Shown piece by piece: positions 1 through 10,340 of a stretch of DNA of 64,000 nucleotides. The position numbers and the translations under genes are program-made. This stretch comes from Adiantum capillus-veneris (lineage: Eukaryota > Streptophyta > Polypodiopsida > Polypodiales > Pteridaceae): assembly GCA_014529385.2 (NCBI GenBank), contig CM043962.1:91913180-91977179 (forward strand), given 5' to 3'. The notes under the pieces were generated by a model. The model worked only from the letters and a program-made list of their open reading frames with translations. It did not search any database and had not been told where the DNA came from. Each line of letters begins with the position of its first letter. The first letter of the stretch is position 1.

Positions 1-59
1 GCAGGCCCTGCTGATCTGCGCATGCTGGAGAGCGATCACTGCTTAGCACCGAAAGAGCC

Positions 60-130
60 GTTTGCAGTTGAAAACAACTGCGCATTCACGAGACACAATC
101 GAGTAGTAGAGTACCTGCAGGCAAAGTGCT

Positions 131-220
<90 letters not shown>

Positions 221-331
221 GCTTGCAACTGAAAACCACTGCGCAGACGAGTAGTAGACAGAATTACCTGTAGGCAAAGTACTTGTGTGGAGTGCTTGTG
301 TGCGTGTGTGTGTGTGAGGGAGAGAGAGAGA
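60..331. repeat. Imperfect tandem duplication with compound microsatellite
   Basis: Two diverged copies run from about 60 to 219 and from about 220 to 331. Each goes from a GCAGTTGAAAAC-like start through ACTGCGC, AGTAGTAGA and a GGCAAAGT block into a TG run and then an AG run. The first copy carries the long AG tract. The second has only a short one. Confidence 0.7.
149..219. repeat. (AG)n microsatellite
   Basis: About 35 uninterrupted AG units follow a (TG)n run at 131-148. Translated frames through it give only repeated Arg-Glu or Ser-Leu and are not genes. Confidence 0.95.
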
Positions 332-946
332 GCAACCTGGCGATGGCGCAGGGCTTGCAAAGGGGGATGACGATAGCTGCAGATCTTGACCTTTCCTGGC
401 GTGGTCACAATGCTTTACAAGCGCAAGCTGGAGAAGGTCGCCTCAACGTCCTGCAATGAGGTGGAGAAGAAAAAATTGGCGCCATAGGCGTTCAAACAAT
501 GCAACCGCTGCCATCTGGTCACGTTTGTAAAGGTCACCGGGAAATAAGTAGTAAAGATCCCCCACTCCGGATGCATGGCAGCCATTGTGGGGGATGGTTG
601 AAACCCACCAGAACAGCGGCTGCTTCCAATGGCGTGGCTGTTTTGGCGACTGTATGGGCTCACCAATTACATGCGAAGTCCCGCTGAGAGGCGCTTTTGA
701 ACAGCCTATGGGAAGGCGCTCTAAGGTCGGCCAAGAGAGGGTGGAATACAAAAGCGTAGATGACGAAAATGTGGCTGATCCATTTGAAAGAACACGCCAC
801 AAAAGATGCTTAAGAATTATACCATGCGGGATCTCTAGCTGCAAGCTCTATGAGTAATCGCACCTGCTAACGGGCGAGTGCGTGCATGAGAGAGAGAGAG
901 AGAGAGAGTTGATATGCAGTAGGCAACAACAAGATACTCGACGCAT

Positions 947-1246
947 ATGGCTGCAGCTTCCCTCTCCTCGCTCTTAACCCCTTCCACCGAGCCCAAGATC
1001 TCCTCCTCTTCTTCCCCATCTTCATTTCTTCATTTCTCTGCAACCCCCTCTCAGCTGCATTCATCCTTGCCGTCTTCGCTGAAAGCCTCCTCTTCCTTCA
1101 AGAATGCTCACTCCAAGAGGTCTCCCGTCTTCCACATGACTCAGGTTTCCGCGGAGCTTAGCAAGGCTCATAAACCTTTGAAAGTGATGATCTCAGGAGC
1201 GCCTGCATCAGGAAAAGGCACTCAGTGTGAGCTGATTGTGAAAAAC
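947..1246 (+). CDS. Chloroplast adenylate kinase, exon 1 (transit peptide and P-loop)
   Basis: Adenylate kinase interconverts ATP + AMP and 2 ADP; this plastid form would balance adenylates in the stroma. The ATG at 947 opens a Ser/Thr-rich, acid-poor stretch of about 65 residues, typical of a chloroplast transit peptide. Around residues 78-92 comes KVMISGAPASGKGTQ, the Walker A P-loop. The Ala before Ser, where many kinases have Gly, also occurs in the plant plastid 'adenylate kinase 5' group (knowledge of the family). The exon holds exactly 100 codons and ends at AAC with donor GTAAGT at 1247, phase 0. Intron 1 is 114 bp. In the Arabidopsis relative the kinase is followed by a DUF1995-type domain, which is not seen in this window. 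Confidence 0.93.
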
Positions 1247-1360
1247 GTAAGTCCGTAGCCTCGTTTTGAATGGTAGGTTAAGAAATGTGATGCTCTCTGT
1301 TTCCGTAAAGCACGTGGAGATTGTAAACTGAAAGGTCATGTGCTCTGAGCTTGTTTGCAG

Positions 1361-1489
1361 CATGATCTGGTCCACGTTTCAGCAGGAGACCTTTTAAGAG
1401 CTGAGGTCGCTGCTGGGACTGAGAATGGCAAAAGAGCAAAAGAATATATGACAAAAGGAGAGCTCGTTCCCAATGAAATCATTGTAAAT
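1361..1489 (+). CDS. Chloroplast adenylate kinase, exon 2 (AMP-binding part)
   Basis: These 43 codons follow acceptor TTTGCAG and read HDLVHVSAGDLLRAEV, then GKRAKEYM and GELVPNEIIVN. This is the NMP-binding segment of adenylate kinases: the HxSxGDLLR motif and the arm closing over AMP. The donor GTAAGC begins at 1490. An alternative donor six bases earlier (GTAAAT) would remove two residues, but the chosen site keeps the family spacing into exon 3. Intron 2 is 103 bp with a pyrimidine-rich end before CTGCAG. Confidence 0.93.
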
Positions 1490-1592
1490 GTAAGCAGGTC
1501 AATTTCCCTTGGGACGTTTCATCCTTTTCACAGAGTGGTCTTGTTGGGATTTATTGATCTGGTTTTTGTGTTGTTACCTCCAAATTCTGCAG

Positions 1593-1727
1593 ATGGTGAA
1601 AGAAAGATTAAACCAACCGGATGCGCAACAAAAGGGATGGCTTTTGGATGGTTATCCAAGAAGCAAATCACAAGCAGATGCTATAGAAGCTACTGGGCTT
1701 AGACCAGACGTGTTTATTCTCTTGGAG
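1593..1727 (+). CDS. Chloroplast adenylate kinase, exon 3 (core, DGYPRS motif)
   Basis: These 45 codons begin MVKERLNQPDAQQKGWLLDGYPRS. The DG(F/Y)PR signature contributes a catalytic-core Arg and the nucleotide-binding wall. The exon ends RPDVFILLE with donor GTGATT at 1728, phase 0. The Met at 1593 is internal, not a start. The reading frame continues perfectly into VPDDVLIDR at 34998, so the two exons are separated by a 33,270-bp intron. Confidence 0.92.
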
Positions 1728-2545
1728 GTGATTACTGTTTGGCTTGAATACACATTTTTATGGAAGGATAAGGCCTAAGACATAGAGAACTACAGTTTCT
1801 GTTCTGGTTGGGGTAAATATTTCATCCTTTTCTATTTGAGTGCAACATGCAAGTATTTTCTCCACAGAAGTCAATGCTGTCATGTTTCGAGGCACCCATT
1901 TTGCCAGCTAAAGTAAGGTTTCAATGCAAGGATTTGCACAAATTGTGAATGTCTCAATAGATATCAAATCTGTACAAGAAGTCGCTAGATTGGTATAGCA
2001 CAGTAGAAATAGTTTTATTGGAAGGTTCAAGAAGATATAGTGTTAGCTAAGGGGAAACCTCCAACCAAAACTCGCCCTGTAGTGGAGAGAAGCTAATTTG
2101 AAAAGGCAAAGGTTGAATGCTTTGTCTTCTTTTTAAACTTGTCTTCCATGATTGTTTGTGTTTTGCTAGATTTTGGTAGCCACGTCCCCTACCCAAAGCT
2201 TATTCATTGTGATATCAAACATTGGGCGATTGAGCATGCGTATCATGAAGGGCCAATTTAATCATAGTTGATTGAGATCTAAGGCTAGAAAAATTGCAAA
2301 TGTATCATAAGTTAGCTTGCCATAAGTAGTTGTAATCTCTACACACCTCAAGAAGTTGCTTCAAAGATTGTCACAGTAATTGCTATTGAGCTAGATGGTA
2401 GCATGCAAAGGTGAGCAATGCTACTTGATGTAGTGGCTAGTACAAGTTGCCACTTGGCTGGAACCTGTTGCCCCTGACCCAAATGCCGACCTTGACCTAG
2501 ATGCAGCAGTCTACAGACATGCAGATTATTATAGTGGAGGGAAGA

Positions 2546-2623
2546 AGGTACAATAGTTGGGAGGGCTCTTGCTTTGCTTTCGCAAGGTACAATAGCCGGG
2601 AGGGCTCTCGCTTTGCTTCCGCA
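2546..2623. repeat. 39-bp tandem duplication
   Basis: Two adjacent 39-bp copies (2546-2584 and 2585-2623) differ at only a few positions, mostly transitions. The origin is unknown. They lie in the undefined sequence before the copia relic. Confidence 0.85.
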
Positions 2624-2899
2624 ACTGGAATGCCAGAGTGAGCCCCCCAAGGTTGTATATAAAGGCCCTTGGCCCAAAAGAAGTACATTATGAAAAGCTC
2701 TGCTTCCAAAAGCTGTAGGCACCAAAAGTTTGTACCCAAAGCCCAGTTCCGCATTTTGCGGCCTATTCGTATAGATGCCATGTCAGCAGGCCCTCCGTGT
2801 TTTGCGCTCAGCTGTACATATGTTTGTGCACGAGGTGTGCAAGCGTGATTTTCACAGAGGATGCAGTGTTCATCCGGGATTGAGACTCCGGCAAGGATT

Positions 2900-3335
2900 C
2901 AAAGGGGACACGGTGGAGAATGTTCTCTTCAAGCTTCATGCTCTTTCTTTAGTGATTGGTACTCCCACAAGTGATTTATGGCATTGTAGGTTTGGTCATT
3001 TGAACTTGATGCTCTTGGTCGTGCTTTTCGTGAATAGATGATTGAAGGCTTATTAGATGTTGGGAGTAAGCATGGGAAATGCATTACTTGCATTCCTGGA
3101 AAGAAACATAGAGAGGCTATTCAAGAGCACTCTACATGCTGAGCTACTGCAATTTTGGAGTTGGTTTACATCAACCTTTGTGGACCTATGCAGACTTTGT
3201 CTTTGGGCATACCTCTTTACTTGATGTTGCTCGTGGATGATTTCAACTGCTTTACTTGGATATTTTTGCTTATTCGTATGGATCTCAAAGGGATCATCCC
3301 AAGTTGTCAGAGCTAGACAAGGTACCTCTGTGTCA
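2900..3335 (+). pseudogene. Ty1/copia integrase relic
   Basis: This is decayed coding sequence. The conceptual frame gives LWHCRFGHLN (gag-pre-integrase zinc-binding region), later a CITC-type Cys pair, then LVYINLCGPMQT and LLVDDFNCFTWIFLL. These correspond to the start of a copia integrase core (usual pattern: L.H.D.CGP and FVDDFSR.TWVYFL). The first catalytic Asp is replaced by Asn. Stops and shifts interrupt the frame at several points. It is old debris with no LTR assigned. Confidence 0.75.
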
Positions 3336-3439
3336 ACAACCTCGAGTGCTTCAAAAGCACTCTTGGCCACATCAATCAAGTTCACGACAACGAGTTTCTT
3401 TTAACATGCGAGACAAGATGCTGCAATGTGTGCACAATT

Positions 3440-4105
3440 TTATGTATGCGAGAAACAATCCAAGAAATAATCGAATATGGTATGCATTTCAAGCATCGAC
3501 CATCTCTTACCTTCACTTACCTTTGCTGAATAAAGTCGAATATTATCGGAAGAAATGATATAGCCCAAGTAGCTCACTGCAGCTAGAAACATTCCGACTT
3601 CTGACTTCAATGTAGAGGAGGTTAGCATCCAAACGAGCTAAACCTTCACAAAGTCAATGAATGAGAGAATGCCATCCAAAAAACTACAAACACACCGACC
3701 AAGTTGACGAAGATATGCATCTCATACATTGAACATACTAGCTACACCCTACGACCGAACAACATTGTAGTTGAATTTCCAATGAAAACACGCTTAGTCC
3801 TACATGCAATCTTATAGATGACTCACTCTGTGACGCGACTGAGACGCTTCAAGATGTAGTCGATGCGAGGCACAAGGAACCTGATGTTGATCGTCGTCTT
3901 GTTGAGAATCTTGTAACCCATACACAATCATGATAAGCGATCTTTCCAACGAACACAAAGAATATAAGTAACAAAAGGACTTACATGGGGACATATAAAC
4001 CCCTTGTTTAATAACTCTTCTAGTTGGTGCTCTAGCTCCTCTTTATGAGCCTTGTTCAAATGGTATAGAAAGTTATGATCCATCCACAAGGTCTATGATA
4101 GGAGC
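3440..4105 (-). pseudogene. Ty3/gypsy reverse transcriptase relic
   Basis: Read from 4105 downward, the broken frames contain EELEHQLEELLNKGFI, then YKILNKTTINIRF followed by VPRIDYILKRL, and later SYLGYIISSDNIR. These match the start (E.LL.KGFIRPS), the RALNK.T..N..PLPRID.L core and the YLGH.IS..G thumb region of gypsy RT. Many stops separate the blocks and the catalytic YxDD block is not readable. It is more decayed than elements C to J. Confidence 0.75.
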
Positions 4106-4736
4106 TAGTAAAGGGAAACATGGCTGAATAGAAGATATTCGATCGCAAAAACTTGTGGAGAATCAACCCATGTAGGACATGCACACCGAGTTAAAAGAGA
4201 ACAAGCCAAACGAAAGGAAACATGCAAAACAAAAAACAAGAAATCGAAAAAGAACTCAAAACACCCAAAACCAAAGAGAACATGAAAACAAAAAAGAGAG
4301 AAGCGCAAACACACAAACAAAAAACAAAACAAAACTACTATCAAAACATGATCCACTCATCCACCCGACCCACCCATCCAACCCATAAATAAACTCACAC
4401 CCGAAAGCAAATCTTGATCAAACCCACCCACACAATAGAGACACACACACAAGCAACAAACAAAACAAAATCCACAAACTAGAAAAATAGAAAAAAGGAA
4501 AGGGAAAGGAGGAGAGATGGTGAGGGAAGCTGATAAATTGTTGGTGAGAAAGAAGGAGAGAGGATGAGGAAAACTGATAAATTGTTGGTGAGATGCCCGC
4601 TAGAAGACCTGATACAAAACGGCCCCTTCAATCGTTTGATTGGGCAGGTGCAAGAAGAATCACGGGAATCTCTGTCCTTGATCTCTTGCTCTTGTCCTCC
4701 TCTCTCTCTCTCTCTCTCTCTTTCAAGAGGGGGCTA
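4106..4736. other. A-rich and CT-rich intron stretch
   Basis: The stretch 4180-4560 is strongly A/C-rich (AAACAAAAC-like) with a small duplicated segment near 4524-4590. A (CT)n run lies at about 4699-4722. No gene is seen. The final CAAGAGGGGGCTA (4724-4736) looks like a polypurine tract for the LTR that follows. Confidence 0.5.
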
Positions 4737-4737
4737 T

Positions 4738-5245
4738 ATCTCAAAATGATGACGTGGATAGGTTGTACTGACAGATGACGTGGCAGATGGTATGGTGCTG
4801 ACATGGTTTGTACATACGCCTGTAATTTGCGCTGCTGACATGGCAGATTGTACAGAATTTCGCTTTTTGTGCTGGCTGCTTTTACTGGCAGATATTGAGC
4901 CAGTTGCTTTTGGGGCAGTTTGCTTTTAAGTTTCACTGCTTTTGGGGGCTCTGCTTCTAGCATCCCTTTGTAAGAATAAACGGAACCCAAGGGCCTTACT
5001 TTGCAGAGCATCTGGATGCAGAGTCTGAGAGCCGAGGACCCGTGGGAGTTGTACTTTGATAAAGCATTAATACAAAAGAAATACCGAAAGGGGTGCCACT
5101 CTTTGGGGCCAATACCTCTGGGCACGGAACTACGCCGGGCCGTGTTGTCTCCAATTGAACTGTGATTTAAAGTTGTGAAGTATTTTAAGTGATTCTCTCG
5201 TGTGTCGCGACAGATTCTAGACTTGGGGTGCCCAAGTCGGTGACA
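4738..5245 (+). mobile_element. Diverged Ty3/gypsy LTR, + orientation
   Basis: This is a 3' LTR-like copy preceded by a polypurine tract at 4724-4736. It shares with the chromovirus LTRs the start (ATGATGACGTGG), the GCTTTTGGGGGCTCTGCTT segment, the core block AGAAATACCGAAAGGGG...TTTGGGGCC (5075-5110) and the end AAGTCGGTGACA. The usual TGTCAC start has mutated to TATCTC. No internal coding region remains next to it. Confidence 0.75.
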
Positions 5246-5568
5246 TTTGAACTTTGTATGAATTTATGATGAATGATCATTATGATTATGATGATGTGAT
5301 CTTGGATGTGTGATCGACATCCAAGCATGATCCAATGTCCTTTTAGCTATGATACTGGCCATATAACAGATTTTAGACGCACCCGAGGTGTCTGCAGCTA
5401 GCTTCTCTCTCTTATGCGCACGGCCATCATTGCACAATTATGCATGACTTAGTGATTTACTCTTGGGATTTCATTTTTGTAAATAATAAAAGTGTGGACA
5501 TTCTTTTATTACTTTTTCTTTGCTATACCTTGCAATCGAGGATGATTGCTTTGATTTTAGAAGGCGGT

Positions 5569-6099
5569 TGTCACAAACTTGGGCACCCCAAGTCGAGAAT
5601 CTAGCACGACACATGAGAGAATCACTTAAAATACTTCACAACTTTAAAATTCAAGTCAACAAGGCCCGACATAGTTCCATGCCCAGAGGTGTTGGCCCCA
5701 AAACCTGGCGCTCCTTTAGGTATTTCTTTATTATATTAATGCTTGAGCAAAGTACAACACCTGAGGGGTTCTCTTCTCAGACTCTATGTCCAGATGCTTT
5801 GAAGAGTGAGACCCCAAAGGGTTTATTTATTCTTACAAGGGATGCCCCAAAAGCAGAGCCCCAAAAGCTTCTAAACTCAAAAGCAACTTGTTCCAAAAGC
5901 AATTGGTCCTAAGAGCTGGCAGAAAAAGCAGTTAGCGCAATTTGCGAAAATCCGTATAGGTTGCCACATCAGCACCTGCCAGCTCAAATCGCGGAAATCT
6001 GTATTGTCTGCCATGTTAGCATGTCAGCGCAGATTTCGGGATTCTGCCACGTCAATGTCCTCTGTTCGTGCGGTCATGCCACATAATCATTTTGTGACA
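5569..6099 (-). mobile_element. Diverged Ty3/gypsy LTR, - orientation
   Basis: This LTR belongs to the same broad family as the one at 4738-5245 but is inverted. It begins TGTCACAAACTTGGGC on the + strand, carries the core block at about 5692-5730 and ends TTTTGTGACA. It and its partner lie tail to tail about 320 bp apart. No polypurine tract or pol follows it, so it is probably a solo LTR or rearranged fragment. Confidence 0.75.
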
Positions 6100-6559
6100 G
6101 CGGTATGTGACAAATTTTAGGGTTAGGGTTTCTGTGTCGAGGTCAGAAACTCATCTGATCACTGCGTTTGTTTGGCTAGCCACAAACTCTCTCTCTCTAT
6201 AGAGGTGGTCCATGGTACGCTCTTTGTCGGAGCTAGAATCCTCTATGTTGTGATTAAATCTTCATTTCTTTTTAATGCCATGTACTTGCATCTGTGTGGC
6301 ATAAGGAACATCTAAGTGACCTTGGCAAAACCTTGGCGAGGGGGCTTGAAGTTAAAATAAAGCAACCCACACGCATAGATCAAACTACGTAGCTAGATGA
6401 TGATGCGGCAATTGTGTACGGATGTGCCTGCGATTTGTAGTACTTCGTGATGACATGGCAGCGCTGTATGGATAGCATGTTAAGAGTGTTGGCATCTCAA
6501 GTGAACTACCCAATGTGATCGCATTATTTCTTTTGGCTTTTAGGTATTTAGTTTACTTA

Positions 6560-6668
6560 TTTGTGAAAGTCTGGGTAGGGCAATTTACTGAGGTTGCCAT
6601 ATAAGCAACCCCTTGCCTCCATTGTATACACATCCAATTATTCATTGCCAAGGTTGATTGGTTTAAGA

Positions 6669-6711
<43 letters not shown>

Positions 6712-6761
6712 CCCTTGGTCTCTACGCTTCCGCATCATCGACTTTGACATGGTATCAGAGC
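6560..6761 (+). mobile_element. LTR end with initiator-tRNA primer-binding site
   Basis: The right end of an LTR (about 6560-6748, with a (CT)n tract at 6669-6709) is followed by TGGTATCAGAGC at 6750-6761. This is the classic plant primer-binding site complementary to the 3' end of initiator tRNA-Met. No gag follows. Another LTR begins within 100 bases, so this element was truncated. The left border of the LTR is not defined. Confidence 0.6.
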
Positions 6762-6834
6762 TTTGTTGGCAGGCGTACCGATTTCCGCGTTTTCAACTGC
6801 TACCAGCTGTTGGGCAGTCAAGATGCTTTGAGAG

Positions 6835-7144
6835 TTTGATGCTTTTCATGTAGTGCTTTTCCAAGGCCAAGGGCCTGTAAATATGTGCATAAGGCCCACC
6901 CTATGGCAGTTTTCCCACGTGGGGGTGCAGAGTAGAGGGCTTCTGGCGTTGTACTGAGTTCAAGCAATATAAGGAAATACGGAAAGGGGCGCAAGGGTTT
7001 GGGGCCAGTGCTCTCTTGGGGTGGAATCTGCCACTCCCTGTCTCGTGTGTCGTGCACTCTTTTCTCAGTTCAAGTGTTTTGAAGTAGTCGCGTTTGTTCT
7101 TTTCTGTTGGCACGTGGCGCCTTCCCGTACAGTGGTATCAGAGC
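6835..7144 (+). mobile_element. Element B: 5' LTR part and primer-binding site
   Basis: LTR sequence carries the shared core block (6971-7009). It ends in CCCGTACA and is followed one base later by TGGTATCAGAGC (7133-7144), an initiator-tRNA primer-binding site. The gag of element B follows in the same orientation. The left part of this LTR is missing or unrecognisable. Confidence 0.7.
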
Positions 7145-7326
7145 TGCAAGTGTGCTTCTCTGAAAGCATATCGGTCCTTCAAGAGGAGTCAGAGCAAGTT
7201 ATCAAAGAATCTTGGTGTCCGTGCCCGAGACTTACTAGCCACTCTCACCCTCATCGCGCATCGGGCGCGCCCCCGTCTTCATCGCTCTCTCTTAAGGGGC
7301 ATAAGCCATAAAGAACCCAAGACCAC

Positions 7327-8179
7327 ATGGCGTTTATGGATTTGGGAGAGTACCTGCAGTTTCTCCTCAACGAGCTTCCTGACATTCTTTCAGGACACCC
7401 ACAACAGAATCTGGCGATGTTGTAGGGTTTCCAACAGTGTTCGAATTACATGTTACCTCCTTTGATGCCTCAGGTGGTACCTCCTCCTCCGGCACCATAA
7501 AGTACAAGCTTTCAACCGGCAATTTTCCCACCCGTCTGTTTCGGTGTTGCCCCCACCTCCCCTACCATCACCGCCACCAGGCTACAATGGTTGGAGCGTG
7601 TATGGATACCCTTACTATCCGTACCAAGGTTACGTGCCTAACCAACCAAAGGATTTCAAAGATGGCGGCACGACAGTCAATTTTTTCGTCTTTTCAAGGG
7701 TGAAAGATTGGAAGAAAGCATTGCAGTTCGTACAACAATTCGACAACATCTATGCTTTGGGGAACTATATAGAAGAATTCAAGATTTCTCGAGCAATGGG
7801 ATTTCTTAAAGATAATGCTATGTAGTGGCGGAGTTCAATCGTGACACAAGCGCATGCTCCAAGGACCTGGAAAGTTTTCAAGGCAATATTTGCACGCAGT
7901 TATATGACTTCTCTCTTTGAAGTCCCGATCTTGTCAGAATGGGGCAACTTGAAAATGCTTGCCAGAGAGACTGTGGATGACTATAACCAAAGGTTTCTCG
8001 ACGTCTACCTTTTGGTATCCTTCTTTAAGTTCATTCCCTTGGAGGACCAGTGCGAGCGATACACCATTGGACTATCATCACCATTGCAAGAATATTTTTT
8101 GTTTAAGCAAGTCTCAACCATGCAAGAGCTTATGGACCATGCCGCGGTCGGCTACAAATTGATGAAAGGAAAGCTATAA
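7327..8179 (+). pseudogene. Element B gag (Ty3/gypsy), broken
   Basis: The ATG at 7327 starts MAFMDLGEYLQFLLNELP. After about 34 codons a stop appears, and further stops and a frame change lie in a Pro-rich segment. From about 7544 the frame reads a PPPLPSPPPGY segment. It then gives a retrotransposon gag domain: DFKDGGTTVNFF, FVQQFDNIYALGNY, a stop replacing part of the usual TWW motif, then TWKVFKAIFARSY, DDYNQRFL, EDQCERYTIGL and MQELMDHA. The family part is the Ty3/gypsy capsid domain also present in C1, D and F. The element is cut off near 8340, where C1 sequence begins; no zinc knuckle or pol remains. Confidence 0.8.
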
Positions 8180-8392
8180 TCTACTACAGAAGCAACTTTG
8201 GCCAATAACCCGAACTCCTTGTAACAATGAACAAATTCTCGAGATTCTCATGAAAGTCATGAGACACCTTATTACAAGAAGGCCAATGCTTTGGATGGTT
8301 TCAAATAGGGCATAACTATTTTGGTTGTCCCCTTCGCACTAATAGATCAGCGGAGCCGACGTCCGCGCCGACGTTCGACAGAACCCGAGGAA

Positions 8393-8632
8393 TCTCTATC
8401 TCCTTGCGTAGAATCCAACGCAGCCAAAAAGCAGAAGCGTCCGTACTGCTTTCTGTGATTTGCGCCGCGTTTTGCAAGCTGTCTGTACGCTGCAGAGCCA
8501 CGTCAGCATTTTTGCAAGGCTCTTTGCGGGGCTGTTTTCAGCAGCAGGCAGCCACGTCAGCAATTTGGGGGTGGGCTGTCCATGTAGGGTGTGTGTGTGT
8601 GTACAAGGCAGCCACGTCACCAGTTTGTGACA
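8393..8632 (-). repeat. C1 3' LTR, truncated
   Basis: It matches the right 240 bases of the C1 5' LTR: a CTTGCGTAGAATCCAA start, the GCCACGTCAGCA repeats and the CAGTTTGTGACA end. The outer 425 bases are missing at the junction with element B. The polypurine tract (minus strand AAGAGGGGGGTA) adjoins it at 8633-8645. Confidence 0.85.
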
Positions 8633-9211
8633 TACCCCCCTCTTGAAAGCATTGTAATCGCCCTCGATTACGCCTGCAAAACAGACAGAGGCCATAAACT
8701 GTCTTAGCAGACACTGACTGTTAGTACCGACGCACTAGCTAGCACATGTACCAATCGACAATCACATCACATGACATCACAGGACGTCACATGACAAATG
8801 ACATTCAACATTCATTCGGATTTTAGACCATGATTTATCGGCAATGCAATTAGCAATCGCATCTAGATCCACTCAGGACCTCATAGATGCCCGATTGACT
8901 AATCCCTATTGCAACCATGTCTATCGAGATCATTCAGACCAAAATGCTGCAGTCATTTCGTCTATCAGTTCCTGCACTTAAAGAAGTCAAGAACAAATCA
9001 GTTTTATATTTTCTGGAATTCCATTCCATAAAGTCATACAACAGAATACTGTCAGCTCTCAGTATCCCTGAAGCTCAAAGAGACATCAGTGACTCTAGTA
9101 TTAAAAAATAGAGGCATCTGTTGACAAAGGAGCGGAGCAACTCCCCTCTCGTGCAAACCCACTGCACCAGATCTCCGGCCAAGCTGAATTCGAGGTTCCA
9201 TTTGGAATAGA
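8633..9211 (-). promoter_or_regulatory. C1 3' non-coding region with hairpin and polypurine tract
   Basis: About 580 non-coding bases separate the chromodomain stop from the 3' LTR. Nearest the LTR is the polypurine tract. Next comes a perfect 7-bp hairpin (GTAATCG 8654-8660, CGATTAC 8665-8671), then an element-sense TTTTGCAG acceptor-like motif. Further in are ACATCACATG-like decamer repeats (8763-8812). The same arrangement recurs in F, G, H and J. Confidence 0.7.
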
Positions 9212-10340
9212 CTATGCTAAACCAAAAGCTTCAAGGTAAAGGTTCACAATCCGAGGAGTATCTGCTAGGTCCTCCTCCTCCATCCACTTCACATCCAATG
9301 CACGATAGTTCTTGAATTTAACCAAGAACCGCCTTCTCACTTTACCCTTAATCTTTTTGTCCTTATGTGCCAATATCTGTTCAGGAACAAGGATCTCCTC
9401 GTTTTCTTCCACTTCGGGTTGCTCATCAGGCTCCCCATCTTCGGACACATCACCTTTGAAAGGTTTCAAGAGACTCACATGAAATGCGTTGTGAATCGTC
9501 CAAGTGTCAGGCAGTTTCAGTCGGAAGGAGACATCATTGATCTTTTCAGAGATCTGGAAAGGTCCGTAGTATCGCATACTAAGCTTTGGAAAAAGCCTCT
9601 CCTTTCCCTTTTACTTTCTCAGGCGTGCCTTCTCAAAACGTAAGAGTACCCAATCATTCTCCTTCAATTTCAAATCGCGATGATGGCGATCTGCTACCTT
9701 TTTCTGTCTTTCATGAGATTTTTTCAAAGCCTCGCGGACCTTGGCAAAAGCCGTGTCCAAGTGGCGCGTGTACTCATCGCCTTCAAAAATCTTATTTTTC
9801 GTGCTTAGGAAGGGTGGAACCTTCGTAGCACCTTCAATAATCTCAAATGGCGCCTTCCCCGTCGAAGAGTGTATCGTATAATTGTAGACAAATTCCACCA
9901 AAGGTAGATACTTTTCCCATTGAGTCTTTTGATCCGAGATGTAAGACTTCAATAAATTTAAAACCACTGAATTGGCAATCTCAGATTGCCCGTCAGTCTG
10001 CGGGTGGAAAGATGACGAGAACTGCAACTGCGTGCCAATATTCTCCCAAATTGCCTTCCAAAACAAATTCGTGAATCCACGGTCCTTGTCGAGACAATCG
10101 TCTCGGGCATGCCATGTAATCTGAAAATCTGGGCCACAAACAGTCTCGCTAAGTGATCCGGCTTGACTGTTTTCTTCATTGGAATGAAATGAGCCTGCTT
10201 GCTAAATTTGTCAATAACAGTCCAGATACCATTGTGATCACTCTGTGTTCTTGGGAGATCAAAAATGAAATCCATTGCAATACTTTCCCAGGGGCGGGTG
10301 GGTATGGGCAAAGGTTGTAACGATCCCTGTGCTATATGCC
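9212..10340 (-). pseudogene. C1 integrase C-terminal half and chromodomain
   Basis: Reading downward, IPTRPWESIAMDFIFDLP and WTVIDKFSKQAHFIP form the start of the integrase core with its first Asp. A frameshift near 10080 falls where a DRDPRF-type second catalytic site should be. The frame then runs SSFHPQTDGQSEIANS (with the catalytic Glu), FVYNYTIHSSTGKAPFEI and the GPF.I..K.....F.L.LP module. It ends with a chromodomain: [16 protein letters not shown], then FLVKFKNY and KWMEEEDL. Chromodomains guide chromovirus integration by binding histone marks (family knowledge). A second frame break lies near 9590. Confidence 0.85.

Larger units (their letters stand above)
1..946. other. Upstream region of the adenylate kinase gene
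   Basis: No coding gene is recognisable here. The left part is a tandemly duplicated segment carrying compound TG/AG microsatellites. The middle (about 350-870) is unique-looking sequence with only short unconvincing open frames on both strands. A short GA run at about 889-908 lies some 40 bases before the start codon, so it probably belongs to the 5' untranslated region; GA/CT runs are common in plant leaders. I see no clear TATA box at a sensible distance, so the promoter position is unassigned. Confidence 0.5.

Noticed and set aside
22-408. Open frames with long Arg-Glu or Ser-Leu runs upstream of the kinase
   Set aside because: They are translations of AG/CT microsatellites without other protein features.
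415-857. Overlapping open frames of 60-130 codons on both strands before the kinase
   Set aside because: No recognisable motif or splice context; frames on both strands are equally open, as expected by chance.
1355-1778. Single-exon reading of the kinase through the introns
   Set aside because: The frames end in intron sequence and do not fit the family. The spliced model keeps all motifs in order with GT-AG borders.
8760-8812. Short regularly spaced repeats resembling a CRISPR-like array
   Set aside because: They are degenerate decamer repeats in a retroelement 3' region, without spacers.
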